Part shown: positions 38,877 through 49,076 of the stretch, in pieces | Position numbering within the stretch: the stretch's first letter is position 1 | How the letters are laid out: each line of letters starts with the position of its first letter | Source of the DNA: Isochrysis galbana | Lineage: Eukaryota; Haptophyta; Isochrysidales; Isochrysidaceae | Assembly: GCA_018136815.1 (NCBI GenBank) | Contig: CM030931.1 | Span: 4,284,148 to 4,348,147 of the forward strand | Reading direction: 5' to 3' | DNA length: 64,000 nt | Notes under the pieces: generated by a model | Told to the model about the DNA's origin: nothing | Seen by the model: the letters and a program-made list of their open reading frames with translations, nothing else | The model's database searches: none | Translations under genes and position numbers: made by a program

Positions 38877-39927
38877 CCAAAGGCGATACAGTTGGATGTT
38901 AAATAAGGTGAATGAGTCTTTCGCGGAGTTTATTAGACCTCTCCTTCCGGCGGAGAATGAAGATGATAGCAGTGCCTTAACTGTTATGGCACCTCCACTG
39001 CGCCGCAACGCAACTCGAGGTACCGATGCCGCTGCGTCAGCTGCGACAGACTCTCGCGCGCGGCCTGCCACTCGGGCAGGCGCAGCTCCTCCTCCACACA
39101 CCACCCGCCAAGCGCATCCACCGGCCACTCACCGCACGGGTCTCCCTCCGCCGTCTGCATCTCTCCTCTCCTGGACGGTCCGTCTGTGGTCCTCTGTGGT
39201 GTGCCTCCGAGCCGCCGCGCTCGACCGCGATCCCAGGCGAAGGGGAAGGGGGAGGGCAAGGGGGAGGGGAAGGGGGAGAGAGCCGGCGGCAGGAGAGAGA
39301 GCCGGCGGCAGGACAGGAGAGAGCCGGCGGCAGGGCAGGAGAGAGCCGGCGACAGGGCAGGAGAGAGCCGGCGGCAGGAGAGAGAGAGCCCGAGCTAAAC
39401 GCGCGCGCTTTTTGCGCGCGCTTTCCACCCCGCGTCAAAAAACAAGCGACCACCCCACCCCCAAAAAAATGAAGCACCCTCAGAACAGTTCCCGTGTCCC
39501 GCGGGTTTCCCGTTGAATATCTCTTCGAACAGTCAAGTCAAACGACCTCTCTTTACCGAGTCCTTGTGGTGGTCTGACGTCTGAGCGTCTCTTGAAACCA
39601 AGAAAACGAAAACAAAATGTCACGAGGCGCGCGAGGAGGGAGGCGACGCGGCGCGTGCCCCCCCCCCCCCCCTCTCCCCCGCCCCCCGCCCCCCCCCGCC
39701 CCCCGCCCCCCTCTTACGCCTCCCCTCTCCCATGCCCCTCCAATAGAAGTTAAGGGAGCTACGAGAGTGGCGCGTGGTAGGCGAAGCCCCCCTCGACCCC
39801 CCACCCCCTCTCCTGGTGCCCCTGGAGCTTTGGCCCCCACTGCGACGCAGCGGCCTGCTCTCGTGCCGAGCCTGTGTATAAGTCTTTGGATTGCTCCCTC
39901 TCAGGTTCGTGAGGATAAGAGCGAGCC
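38877..39927. other. Low-complexity region upstream of eS12
   Basis: A 22-bp-type tandem repeat (AGCCGGCGGCAGG-GCAGGAGAG) lies at 39281-39400 and C-runs at 39660-39710. Minus strand 39150-38984 reads VEEELRLPEWQAARESLSQL and may be an exon relic in which element C1 inserted. A splice-acceptor-like CTCTCAG|GTTCG sits 24 bp before the eS12 start, so a 5' UTR intron is possible. Confidence 0.35.
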
Positions 39928-40359
39928 ATGGCGGACGAGGAACCCGAGGTCGGCACTGAGGAGACGCCCGAGGTTGCGGTCGCCGAAGCACCAGCTGTGA
40001 TGGATGTGGAGACCGCGCTCAAGGTCGTGCTCAAGAACGCGCTCGTGCACGATGGTCTCTCGCGTGGCCTCCACGAGTGTGCCAAGACCCTTGACAAGGG
40101 ACAGGCTCTGCTCTGTGTCCTCTCGGCCGGCTGCAATGAACCTGAGTACACTAAGCTTGTTGAGGCTCTGTGCGCCGAGCATGGCGTCAACCTGATGAAG
40201 GTGTCGGACTCGAAGCAGCTCGGTGAATGGGTTGGCCTTGCCAAGCTGACTAAGGAGGGCGAGGCGCGCAAGGTCGTCGGCTGCTCGTGTGTTGTTGTGA
40301 AAGAATGGGGTGAGGAGTCCGAGGCGCTCTCTATTCTCCAGGACTCATTCAAGAAGTAA
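39928..40359 (+). CDS. RPS12: 40S ribosomal protein S12 (eS12)
   Basis: 143 residues in one exon. After an acidic N-terminal extension ([20 protein letters not shown]) comes the L7Ae-like fold of eS12: [60 protein letters not shown] and [17 protein letters not shown]. eS12 is a component of the cytosolic small subunit near the beak. Length is normal. The start codon context GAGCGAGCCATGG is good. Confidence 0.97.
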   Translation: MADEEPEVGTEETPEVAVAEAPAVMDVETALKVVLKNALVHDGLSRGLHECAKTLDKGQALLCVLSAGCNEPEYTKLVEALCAEHGVNLMKVSDSKQLGEWVGLAKLTKEGEARKVVGCSCVVVKEWGEESEALSILQDSFKK

Positions 40360-41824
40360 GTCGTCTTACTTCCATGTGCCATGTCTCTTCTTTCGTGAAC
40401 CTGACATGGCGCTCTTCGTATGCGTAAAGTTCATCCTTCCATTCAGCACTTGGTGATGTCTCGGGAGTCGCATCGAAGAGCGCATGCGCGTCTGTGCCAA
40501 GTGATACCGAAGGAAAGAGTTTGCCACGTCACGAGCTACAAATGCCTTCACATTTTGACGAGTGAGCTGGTTGTTTGACGCTGCACTCCCTTGAGCTACT
40601 GGTGCCGCCATGTCCGCACAAAGATCTGTCGCTGAATTTGCGCGGCGGGCGAGCGACACTCCTTAAGATTTATCTCTCCTCGTCCTTGGGTGTAGTCCTT
40701 GCAGTATCTTCATGCTGCGCTGTTCTAATGTGACATCACATTATACATCGTTGCGCGTAGTCTTCGCAGTAGCTTCATGGGGCGCTGCACTAATGAGGCA
40801 TCAAATCATATCGCACGGGTGAGAGAAGTGCAAAACAGAGCACTTTTCAGCCTACAATAGGGCGGTCAAACACGCCTTTTAACTTCTAAGGGTAAATATT
40901 CACCAAGTCAAAGTCAAGATTGAGGTTTTATCACGCGATTTTTGGGGTATTACACTGGAAATGGGTATATTAGGCAGAATCTTATAAGAAATATGCACAT
41001 TTTCGACGCCATTCAACACACAGACCCAAAAACGTTTTCGCGCTCGTGCGAAATTGACGTCGACCACAAAAGTGCACCACAGGTCGCGCTGTGCGACGCG
41101 CGCCTGCGTTCCCCGGGCACAGTTACCCCCGGACAGGCAGTACAGAGCCCTGCGCGATCGCACGGCGTCGCCTGCGCCCTCCATCTCGCCCCTGCTGGCA
41201 TCTGCTGCCAGCCGGCAAGGGGGGAAGGGTGCGCTTGCGCTTGCCGCGGCAGGGAGTCCTGTCTTGAGCGAGCGCTAGTCCCGTCCCTTTGCCGCGCCGC
41301 GACCAATGAAAATTTGTTAAAAGTTAAATTAGAAATACTCTGGATCCGACACACGCCCCACGGTTCTATGTTCTATCCCCCGGTACGGCGGCAACTGTCA
41401 CTGGGTACTGGGTTTTCCCTCATTGTCATTGTGTAGGTTGTGGGGAGTCATAATGGGAGCCGGGGATCTGCGTGGGGGGAGATTCGAATAAACACATGTT
41501 CGGGTCTGAGGCATCAGCACTAACCAAGGTGTACGGGCAAGTGCGCTGCGGTTTGTCGTGATGGTAGTCGGGCTCGTGGCGAGTATGGGTACTAACACTT
41601 AAATGTTTTATTCTTAGTGAGTAGTGAGATCATTTTTCATAATAAAACGAGACTCGTGATTACGTATGAGAAAACTGTGGGCATTCGATGGTTCACGTCG
41701 AGCCCGTCCCATGATCGACGGAACGCGACCTCTGCGGGACCTATGTGGGACGATGTCTTTTAGACTGAATTTGTTTCACAGGACGCCGTACTTTGCTACT
41801 ACATTCTCAGGCCCAGGGTTGGAG
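40360..41824. other. Intergenic region between eS12 and TMEM19-like gene
   Basis: The two genes converge here. Two related stretches (GTCCTTGCAGTATCTTCATG near 40692 and GTCTTCGCAGTAGCTTCATG near 40758) form an imperfect direct repeat with a 66-bp period. No supported exon; frames of 90-160 codons lack third-position bias. Confidence 0.4.
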
Positions 41825-42709
41825 TTACCCGAACAGCTTTAGCCGTGCGCAGATAGAGGTGCCAACGAAGACGGTAAAGATTGAAGAACAGAAATTGACC
41901 TGATCGTTGGAGAGAAGGTTCATGCCTGAAGTGTGTTTAACCATTGCTCCACCAGGTTTTGACACTGCTAACTTGCTCTTGTTATCAAATCCGGAAAATT
42001 GCACGGTGGCACCAAGGAGAGAGTCAATGAAAGAACCCACCAAGCCTGCGATGAATCCAAGTGGCACAAGCGGCCACTGGGGCGGGATGCTTGCGTCGGG
42101 TACCAGGAGCATAAGGCCGAGCACCCAATATGTAACGCCAATAAGTCCACCCCCTAGCGCACTCGCCAGGGTGCCCATTGCGCTCACACCGCCATTGGTG
42201 CCGGGAGGCACTTTTCGCAATGTTGTAATGAGGCGCGGGACTGTCTTGGAGAGTATTCCCACTTCTGATGCCCACGTGTCAGCATTGACACAGGCATAGT
42301 GGCAGAGGTAGCCAGTCTGGAGCCAAGTGCCCACAGGATGTAGAGCAGAATCGAGCGGCAGCTCCGAGGGCATGGACCAGAAGTGCCATGCATAGGCAGC
42401 AGCCAAGAGCGTGCCGACGCCACCGTTCGCACAGACCTGTACGGCGTTGCGATGACCTCCGTCATGCTCGCCCGTTGTTGCGTCAAGCTTTCGTTTGCGA
42501 GTCGCACCAAGACGAGTGAGGCGGGTTGAAGTGAGGTAAAAAATGATCAGAGTGAGTCCAAGGCGGACGGAGGCGCCGAAGGAGATGAGGCCGACAAAAA
42601 ACGCGGCGATGGCCCCACCACGAGTCAACGACCGTCGTCGGAAGCCGCGAACAGCCAGCAAGGTGGAGAGCAGCACTGCGATGCAGCATCTGATGATGAC
42701 GGCGCTCAT
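41825..42709 (-). CDS. TMEM19 / DUF92 family multi-pass membrane protein
   Basis: 294 residues, one exon, five to seven predicted membrane helices (CCIAVLLSTLLAV, GGAIAAFFVGLISFGASV, LTLIIFYLTSTRLTRLG, LIGVTYWVLGLMLLV, PLGFIAGLVGSFIDSLLGAT). Conserved DUF92 motifs: RGGAIAAFFVG, TSTRLTRLGATRKRKLD, VCANGGVGTLLA, NADTWASEVGILSK, TNGGVSAMGTLASALGGG and SFIDSLLGATVQ. Human TMEM19 and the plant phytyl-phosphate kinase VTE6 belong here. In plants and cyanobacteria VTE6-type members act in phytol salvage for tocopherol. Whether this protein is kinase-like is not decidable; the absence of a long transit peptide fits a TMEM19-type endomembrane protein. Confidence 0.88.
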   Translation of the reverse strand: MSAVIIRCCIAVLLSTLLAVRGFRRRSLTRGGAIAAFFVGLISFGASVRLGLTLIIFYLTSTRLTRLGATRKRKLDATTGEHDGGHRNAVQVCANGGVGTLLAAAYAWHFWSMPSELPLDSALHPVGTWLQTGYLCHYACVNADTWASEVGILSKTVPRLITTLRKVPPGTNGGVSAMGTLASALGGGLIGVTYWVLGLMLLVPDASIPPQWPLVPLGFIAGLVGSFIDSLLGATVQFSGFDNKSKLAVSKPGGAMVKHTSGMNLLSNDQVNFCSSIFTVFVGTSICARLKLFG

Positions 42710-42813
42710 CTCTCGCCGCGGTCCCGCAAGACGAGGGACGGACTTCCACCCAGGATTTTCTTGTAAAACTGATGGTTTGATCTATTAAGTGGAGACCACA
42801 GCCATCATCTAGC

Positions 42814-42905
42814 CACAGCGCCACAGCGCCACAGCGCCACAGCGCCACAGCCCCAAGTGGGAAATACGTTTTCACCGTGTGTCTACTGAGGCCAAAAACA
42901 GCCAC
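42814..42905 (+). repeat. 9-bp tandem repeat and repeat E fragment
   Basis: Five near-perfect copies of CACAGCGC(C) at 42814-42852. Directly after it comes a piece of repeat E (TTTTCACCGTGTGTCTACTG, GGCCAAAAACAGCC). Confidence 0.6.
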
Positions 42906-43165
42906 CGGCACGCCCTAAATAGAGGGCTATGGGAGCAGTGGGGCGAGACCATGCCCATGCCGAGCGCGCGCTCCGCCCCCCCTTCCCCCCGCGGCCCGCG
43001 GCCCGCGGCCCCGGGCCCCTTTCTCCCGCCTCCACCCCCGGTATGTAGCCTTGTGGACCCCTTTGCCACCTTAAGTTGGCGAAATTTCGCGCGAAATAGG
43101 GCGCGGCATAAGGGCCCCTGTCCCCTGTTGTGGATAGGGATAGCGGACCCATAGCTTGGACAATT

Positions 43166-43763
43166 TCATGAAGAATATTTTCAGCGACAAGGTGACGATT
43201 CGCGTGAAGAGCCTCAAGGACCGGGAATTGCCTTGGAACGAGCCCTTCTTGGGCAAAGCAGCGCGAACGGTATTACGTTCATCACTTCGCATCAGAAGCC
43301 GCTTAGTCGATACTGAGAGCTCTGTGATCTGTGAGTGAGCTAGTTCCACGTGACCAAAGGCCAGAATGGGGCATGGAATTGCTCAAATCGTGCGAGACAC
43401 GATTTGCTTCGACTCTTCTCATGATGATGCGATTCGCCAACGTCCATGGTATTCTCGAGCAACTTGTGATCGATCAACACTATACCGCATGGGTGGATGC
43501 GCTGCCGCGTGAAAAGCGCGCTAAGGCTGCCAAGTGCAAGCGCATAATTAGGTCTGAGGAAGTGGCCGACGCGATTACCACGGGCGTTGCAATTCTCGAG
43601 CCGGTTTATCGTCTCCTCAGGCTTACAGACGGCAAGCTCGGCGCAAACCTTGGTAAAGTGCATGGTTATTTGCTTCAAATTGATCTGAATCTGAAGAACA
43701 GCTCTATCCCTGGCTTAATTAAGCCCATCGCTTCGGCACAAAATACACGAGCTTTTCATGGCT
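43166..43763 (+). pseudogene. hAT-type transposase fragment
   Basis: Frame 1 reads DNFMKNIFSDKVTIRVKSLK and LPWNEPFLGKA. After a frame change come KSCETRFASTLLMMMRFANV, VIDQHYTAWVDAL and AILEPVYRLLRLTDGKLGAN. The last part is homologous to the transposase segment at 13007-13439. No inverted repeats like CAAAGATGTCTCG were found at the edges, so this is an isolated relic. Confidence 0.65.
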
Positions 43764-43946
43764 AGTGAGGTTTGGCGCTTGACGTCTCCTGGCTTCTGAC
43801 TACGTTCCGAGTTCTAGTTCTTGGCCGCGCATGAAATTGTAGGAGGTCTCAACTCTTGTTTGATTCTTTGAGTTCTTCAATTCATTCGGTTCATTCTTTC
43901 GTTCTTTGTCCGAGTTTTGGAGTGTGATTGTGTACCCGTAAGTTTC

Positions 43947-45233
43947 TCAGGAGGGATGTGCGCCCCAAGTGAGACTTGTCTTTAAACCGCGTTGGTTTAA
44001 CCCGCTGAGTGCGCACACTCTTCGGGGTGAGAAGGCAAGAGGGTCACATTCACTTGTGATTGTTGTGTTCTCTCGTTTGTTTGTTCGTATCACCGATAAG
44101 CCTGCCAAGCAGTCGCCATTGCTGCAGCTGGACGGGCACAGATAGGTCAGGGCAGCTTCGATCGACGACGACGCCGTGTTATCCTTGAGTTGTGTGGAAG
44201 AGCCCTGCCCAGGAAAGGCAAACTCCGCAGACCACAGACTAGACGAGTTTGACTGCCACCTGCGCAGTGCACGCCACGACTCCTTCGTGACGATTCGGCG
44301 CGAACTGTGCAGATGCACTTTCCGACTATCCGGACAAGGGGTGAGACGAGAAACGTCTTGAAGAACGGGGGGAACGGTTGACCTCGCAGCCCAGACTTCA
44401 TCCCCTTCTCCCATGCCCACTTCCTGCTCTGATTCGCAGGGTGAGCACTCTGCAAAGCAGTCTTGTGAAGGTGCAGCAGACACGTCAGCGGACGGCGGCG
44501 GGCTTTGGAGAGCAACAAGCTGGCACGAGACAAGAGCAGACCGGGCTGCAAGCCAAGTTACCGAAGCATCTATGGCCTTCCTTTTGCGCCGACGCTCGCT
44601 GCTCATAAGGTTTGAGATTATCGGAGCACGTGCACTCGTCCCGCTGCCACTGCAGCTCGACGCAGGCGTTGGCACACCTGCAGCAGCACATGCATCCATG
44701 CCACCGCTCGTGCAGGCGTCTCGATCGGCGTCCGCTATGCGCATTCCGCCCTCCCCGTTCATCGACGGCGTTTCTGCGCCACTGCTGAAGTCGGGCGTGC
44801 AAAGGGCCACCTCTGCTGCCCCGGCAGCATCCGGGCCGTTCGTCGTTGCAGCACTCTCGCAAGCTGCACCACTCCCGCAACACTGGGAATGCGTGACGCT
44901 AAGCCTTCGCCTTCTGAAGGAGCCCAGCCGGAGAGCGCCTGACTCACCACTGGTTGCCAAATCTGCGACACCACTGACTTCGGGCGCTCGACTGGCGACC
45001 TCTACGGCCTCAGCAGCATCCTCGCAGTTTGTCGCTGCAGCACTCCAGCAACCCCGGGAGTGCGCAACGCTACCCCTTCGCCGTCTGAAGGAACCTAGGC
45101 CCGAGACATGACCATTAATGCAAGCCGGGGCGCTCAGATGACCCGCCCGCCCGCCCCCGGGCTCTGCCGGGGTCTCTGCAGGGCCTGCTGGGACATCTTC
45201 ACCTGCGTCTTCACCTGCGTCGGCGTGCGGCAT
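43947..45233 (-). CDS. Hypothetical Ser/Ala-rich protein with repeated RRRRxS motifs
   Basis: 428 residues in one open frame on the minus strand. Two internal repeats of about 57 residues each begin LGSFRRRRGSVAHS and LGSFRRRRLSVTHS; these are basophilic-kinase-type (RRxS) sites. The rest is Ser/Ala/Gly/Cys-rich without a known fold. A stretch SNLMSSERRRKRKAI is a possible nuclear localisation signal. The opposite strand has a shorter frame (44413-45111) over the same DNA; I prefer the minus strand for length and repeat regularity. Third-position bias is modest, so confidence is limited. Confidence 0.4.
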   Translation of the reverse strand: MPHADAGEDAGEDVPAGPAETPAEPGGGRAGHLSAPACINGHVSGLGSFRRRRGSVAHSRGCWSAAATNCEDAAEAVEVASRAPEVSGVADLATSGESGALRLGSFRRRRLSVTHSQCCGSGAACESAATTNGPDAAGAAEVALCTPDFSSGAETPSMNGEGGMRIADADRDACTSGGMDACAAAGVPTPASSCSGSGTSARAPIISNLMSSERRRKRKAIDASVTWLAARSALVSCQLVALQSPPPSADVSAAPSQDCFAECSPCESEQEVGMGEGDEVWAARSTVPPVLQDVSRLTPCPDSRKVHLHSSRRIVTKESWRALRRWQSNSSSLWSAEFAFPGQGSSTQLKDNTASSSIEAALTYLCPSSCSNGDCLAGLSVIRTNKRENTTITSECDPLAFSPRRVCALSGLNQRGLKTSLTWGAHPS

Positions 45234-46057
45234 CGGCCAGCGGCTCAGTGCAGCCGCCGATATTCCCAGTTGTAATTATTTTTTATTGTGGGGCTTCATA
45301 ACTTGAAAACAAATGGCACCTCGGCGTGCAAAGTGTCCATGTCCTGCCTACCATTGCCGTGGATATCTCCAGAGCCTCTAATTTAGCGTTTTAGGCTACC
45401 TAAAAAAAAAGTTGTTGGATGAGGAGCTATCCTCTATGTACAAGTTTTGGTAGAGGCATGAGCTTCGTAGAACGGCCCGCCTCGTGAAGCGGCCCGCAAC
45501 GTTCCCCATGGCTCCCACGGCCAAGCCCAAGCCTCCCTCGCGCCCAGAGATGCCTAAACAAAGGGCACTAACAACACTGTGCAGGCGCGCGACAAGGCCG
45601 ACGATCTTCGAGAGCGAGAGCGAGCTCGCCGCGCATCACTTGAGGCATGCCATCTAGTGTGTTCTTGTCAACATGTTCCGTGCCCTGGGAATGTGTTCCT
45701 TTGTTCCTTTGTTGTGATACTTGTGGCAATCTCAAGAAGGGAGTTTGCAAGAAGCAAGAAGAGAGGATGTGTGCTGCTTCGGAGGCTTGCAGCTCGTGTG
45801 GATGTTGGGTGTCAAAGCGCGTTGAGTGACTCAGAGCCCGTTCTCGATGTCGGGGCTGATGCACGAGGCTCGCAATGTCGCGCACACATATGCAAAAAAA
45901 TACATTGCGAGTCACAACGAGCTTCAACTGAAAAAATAAGCACATGTCGGCCAAGCTCTCTACATGAGGAGGCTTTCGTGCAGTTTGAGCACCTTCTAGA
46001 AACCAAAGGGTAAGATTTTATGGTGCCTAATAGAAATGGGGCCGATCCAAGAAGCGC
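45234..46057. other. Spacer with possible upstream exons
   Basis: A helical, charged frame ARDKADDLRERERARRASLE (45583-45642) is bounded by an acceptor-like GTGCAG and a possible GC donor. A second, 45921-46011, reads SQRASTEKISTCRPSSLHEE and ends at GG|GTAAGA. They could be 5' exons of the gene at 46058 but their phases do not fit cleanly. Confidence 0.25.
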
Positions 46058-46958
46058 ATGCCTCTAGAACAATACGACAATTTGAAGGACCAACGGACCG
46101 ACCGGGTCGTCGCGGTGTGTGTGAGGGTACCGCCTCTCCGCCTGCCGTCTTCACGAAATGACACGCACCTATCGACTCATGTTGTCGTCTCACCTCACCT
46201 TCATCCCAACGGCTATGCAGGCCCGTCATTGATCAACCAACCCTATCATTTCCCCGATGTCTACGGTGAGAGCTGCCAGGAGCACGCATCCAAAATGCGA
46301 GGTGGTTGCTGCTTTGTGGGTGCAGGATTGCGGCTGACAGCAGCAATGCCTGTGATCAACATATAGGGCGACAACCTTCTTAGTGTACTTACGACTTTGG
46401 AATCTCGTGCCGTGGTACTCGAGGCCGAGATTCGCCAAATCGATGAAGATATTGCTATCAACGCATGTTTCTCACGCAAGTATGGCGACGACACTTTGGC
46501 TGAGGGTTCTGCCATGTTGGCACACATACGGGTGCGTATCGAGAGATTCTAGATCGCCGTGTCGTGTCTGGGATACTTTGTCTATTATGCCGTGAATGGG
46601 GACCGTGAATCATGAGCTATCTTCCCGTTCCGCCTGTCCTTGAAGAGGGAGAAAGGGCTTCGCCTCGCTGAGATACAAGCCCAATTGCAAGACACCAGCC
46701 AGAGCGTGCGGAAAGGCAAACAACTCTTGGGAACACTGTCCGAGGATTTTCCTCATCCGGTACGATGCTGCCTTCACATTTTTTTGCCCCTTGTCCATTG
46801 CTACTCCTTCTAGTCACTGTTGTCAATGCCTATTTTGCTCGCAGCCACGTCAATCATCTTCCCTCGGTGAAGCTCAACGAATGAACACGGCAACCAGCAG
46901 CCCACAGCGTGTTCTCACCAACTCATCGATTTTGGGTGGGAGAAGTCCTGCGCGATGA
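46058..46958 (+). CDS. Small coiled-coil protein, four exons, all introns phase 0
   Basis: Exons 46058-46114, 46367-46531, 46646-46759 and 46845-46958 join to 149 residues. Every junction is GT-AG and phase 0 (GCG|GTGTGT...ATATAG|GGC; CGG|GTGCGT...TTGAAG|AGG; CCG|GTACGA...TCGCAG|CCA), which is unlikely by chance. Exons 2 and 3 form a coiled coil (LESRAVVLEAEIRQIDEDIA; RLAEIQAQLQDTSQSVRKGK). The C-terminus is Ser/Arg-rich (VLTNSSILGGRSPAR). None of the exons is long enough to stand out alone. Family not recognised; the size and coil would suit a subunit of a small cytosolic or axonemal complex. Further 5' exons are possible. Confidence 0.55.
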
Positions 46959-47420
46959 TCGCCTACGTACAGTCCTCGACATGTTGGCGAAATCTCCGTG
47001 TTAGAAATGGAATTTGAAATGAGTGGGACCCTATCCTTACTAGCCATTTGTGCATAGGTGCATTTTCGGTACCCGTCACCCAAACCCCTATGCGCAAGTC
47101 TCGTCGCCTCAAATATTGACTCCCCGTCCTGTGACCTTTATTCTCTGCGCTGCAACTGCAGCGGACTCGCGTTCGGTTATCAACAACAACAAGATGAAAC
47201 AAGTGACATGGTGGCTTTGCTATTTGATGCATGTGCAGATGGCATTTGCATTTGCGCTGCACATGCGAACATCGACATTGCACATTGCTATGTGCGTAGT
47301 GCGTAGCAAGAGTTCTATCCAAGGCTGTACACTGTACATTACAGTTCAGAGTTTTCGTAACATTATCAGAAACATTAGCTTAGCGGACACCTTCAAGAAG
47401 GTTTGTTTTCGTAACATTAT
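46959..47420. other. Gene-free 3' flank
   Basis: AT-richer, no supported exon. A direct repeat CGTAACATTATCAG occurs at about 47356 and 47411, next to the LINE insertion site. Confidence 0.35.
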
Positions 47421-47588
47421 CAGAGTTACACCTCACGCGGGCAGCAGAATAATAAAGGAACCCTTCTTGGACTCATGGGCGACGATACTACAACACGCCT
47501 CGAGCTTCCTCGAAAAGGCAAAGCTGAACCCGGCACCCGAAGCTAACCTGATAAGGCCAAGCGAGATAACAATACGTGCGACACTGAG

Positions 47589-48713
47589 GCTAAAAAAAAA
47601 CTTCTTAATATTCTCGCCGCGCGCGCGACTCTGCACTCTGACACATGCAGCCTCGCCCGCCGCTCTCATCCCCCCTCCACCTGCCTTGCGGCCCGTCCCT
47701 CGTGCGCTACCTAGGGGCTGGGTGTATGGGGTTTCCTGCAGCAGACGGTGTGCACCGATCCCCGATAGGTTTTTTCCACTCCTTCCTCCTGTACCATCGG
47801 GCTATCGGTTTCTATATTGTTTTCTTTTTTTTTTGTTAGACCTGTGAGATGGGCGGCGTGTTTCCGTGCGGCGATCCTCCTCTTGTGCGCGGCGATCCTC
47901 CTCTTGTGGTGGTTGCCCCTGTTCTGCGCGAGACTCGAAGGAATGCGCCTTGGAGGCCTGAGATGTAGTTGCCGGCGTCTCTTCGGTGAGGGAGTTCGCG
48001 GCGGGGACAGGAGCTGCGGCAGGAGCTGGTGCGGCGGGAGGAGGAGCTGGTGCGGCGGGAGGAGGCGCTGCTGCAGCAGGAGGAGGCGCTGTCGTGTCCG
48101 GCACTGCAGGCAGTGGGTCGGGCACTGCGTCAGGCACTAGCTCGTCAGGCACTGGCTCGTCAGGCACTGCGTCAGGTACAGGTACTGCGTCAGGCACAAC
48201 GGTTTCGAGCTCATTGAAAAAGGCGCGGTCGAGGGCTTGTCTGGGGGGGTGAGCCCTCTGGCGAGGACCGTAAATCTGCTAAGGGTTTTTTCGATGACCG
48301 GCACATGGTGGAAAGTGTAGTTGTCAAATTCTACTTTGTAAAAGTCACCTATTATGTACCTCCACGCTATGATGTAGAGGGCTTTGAGGCTGTCAGGTGT
48401 CGTTGTGTTCGGGTATACGAAGAGTCTGTCTTTAAGTTTTTGTGCTGTCGATCTGTCTTCTCTAGGCGTGTACCCCGTTACCGCTTCTACGGCCCGGAAG
48501 ATTTGTTGTGTGGAAGGGCATCTGGCGAGGTGTGTCGAGTTTTCGCGATGTTTTCCGCATAATCTGCATTTCGCCGTGGTCGCCGTGGCGAATCGGTTTC
48601 GTGTTCCTAGCCTCCTATGAGTGATGTGTTTAAAGTGAGGGTGTTTATCCGTGTGCTTGAGCATCGGGTGTGTGTATAGTTTTGCCACGTGGATCCACAC
48701 TGGAATCCCCGAA
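47589..48713 (-). mobile_element. LINE-type element C2 (inner, minus), 5' truncated
   Basis: Inserted into C3; an 8-bp direct repeat ACACTGAG flanks it (47581-47588 and 48714-48721). In sense it starts inside the ORF2 C-terminal zinc domain and ends GCGGCGAGAATATTAAGAAG plus a run of T. Both C2 and C3 share the CTAGGTAG/CTAAGTAG...CGAGGG-ACG-GCCGCAAGGC module, so together they imitate a long inverted repeat of about 125 bp. Confidence 0.65.
47805..48703 (-). pseudogene. LINE ORF2 C-terminal segment in C2, frameshifted
   Basis: Reads IPVWIHVAKLYTHPMLKHTD, then HFKHITHRRLGTRNRF, CRLCGKHRENSTHLARCPS and IIAWRYIIGDFYKVEFDNYT. A frame change near 48200 leads into a long Pro/Ala/Val repeat region (PDAVPVPDAVPDEPVPDELV) and a basic C-terminus. 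Homologous to 37247-38125 over the zinc region. Confidence 0.6.
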
Positions 48714-49076
48714 CACTGAGCCCCTAAGTAGAGCACGAGGGGACGAGCCGCAAGGCGAGTGAGAGGGAGAGATAAGGGGTGCGGGCGCGACCGTCAGTAG
48801 AAGGTAGCAGGGTCGCGCGCGCGGCGAGAATGTTAAGAAGTTTTTTTTTCAGAGTTACACCTTATTCTTCATGGACCTGGCAACGAGCGACGTCAGCGGC
48901 GCACATTCATCCCCTCCGGTATATCTAGAGGCTAGAGGTGGGGGATATTGGCTTGAAAAATGAACGTCGGTACATCGAAGGGTCAGAATATTTTTTTTAC
49001 AAGAAGGGGCGAAGATTTCCCCCCCGCCTCTTCCCCCTCGCCCTCGCAATCCGAAGTGGAAGCGGAGCAATGGCGA

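Larger units (their letters stand above)
47434..48849 (+). mobile_element. LINE-type element C3 (outer, plus), split by C2
   Basis: Target duplication CAGAGTTACACCT at 47421-47433 and 48850-48862. The element proper is 47434-47588 plus 48722-48849, about 283 bp, a 5' truncated 3' end. The left piece encodes the last residues of an ORF (LLGLMGDDTTTRLELPRKGK, then a stop). The right piece has CCCCTAAGTAGAGCACGAGG and ends GCGGCGAGAATGTTAAGAAG plus nine T. Element C2 is nested inside. Confidence 0.7.

Noticed and set aside
38131-38880. Start of the LINE ORF1 at 38880
   Set aside because: The first codons would lie in the target-site duplication and the element's A-rich end; ATG 38832 is the first start inside the element.
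40366-40659. Minus-strand 97-codon frame overlapping the eS12 3' end
   Set aside because: No third-position bias and no recognisable family; it probably lies in the eS12 3' UTR.
44413-45111. Plus-strand 232-codon frame
   Set aside because: Complement of the longer minus-strand frame with regular repeats; I keep only the minus-strand call.
47597-48849. Apparent DNA transposon with about 125-bp terminal inverted repeats
   Set aside because: The two ends are each the 3' end of a LINE-type element in opposite orientation, and two different sets of direct repeats show nested insertions.
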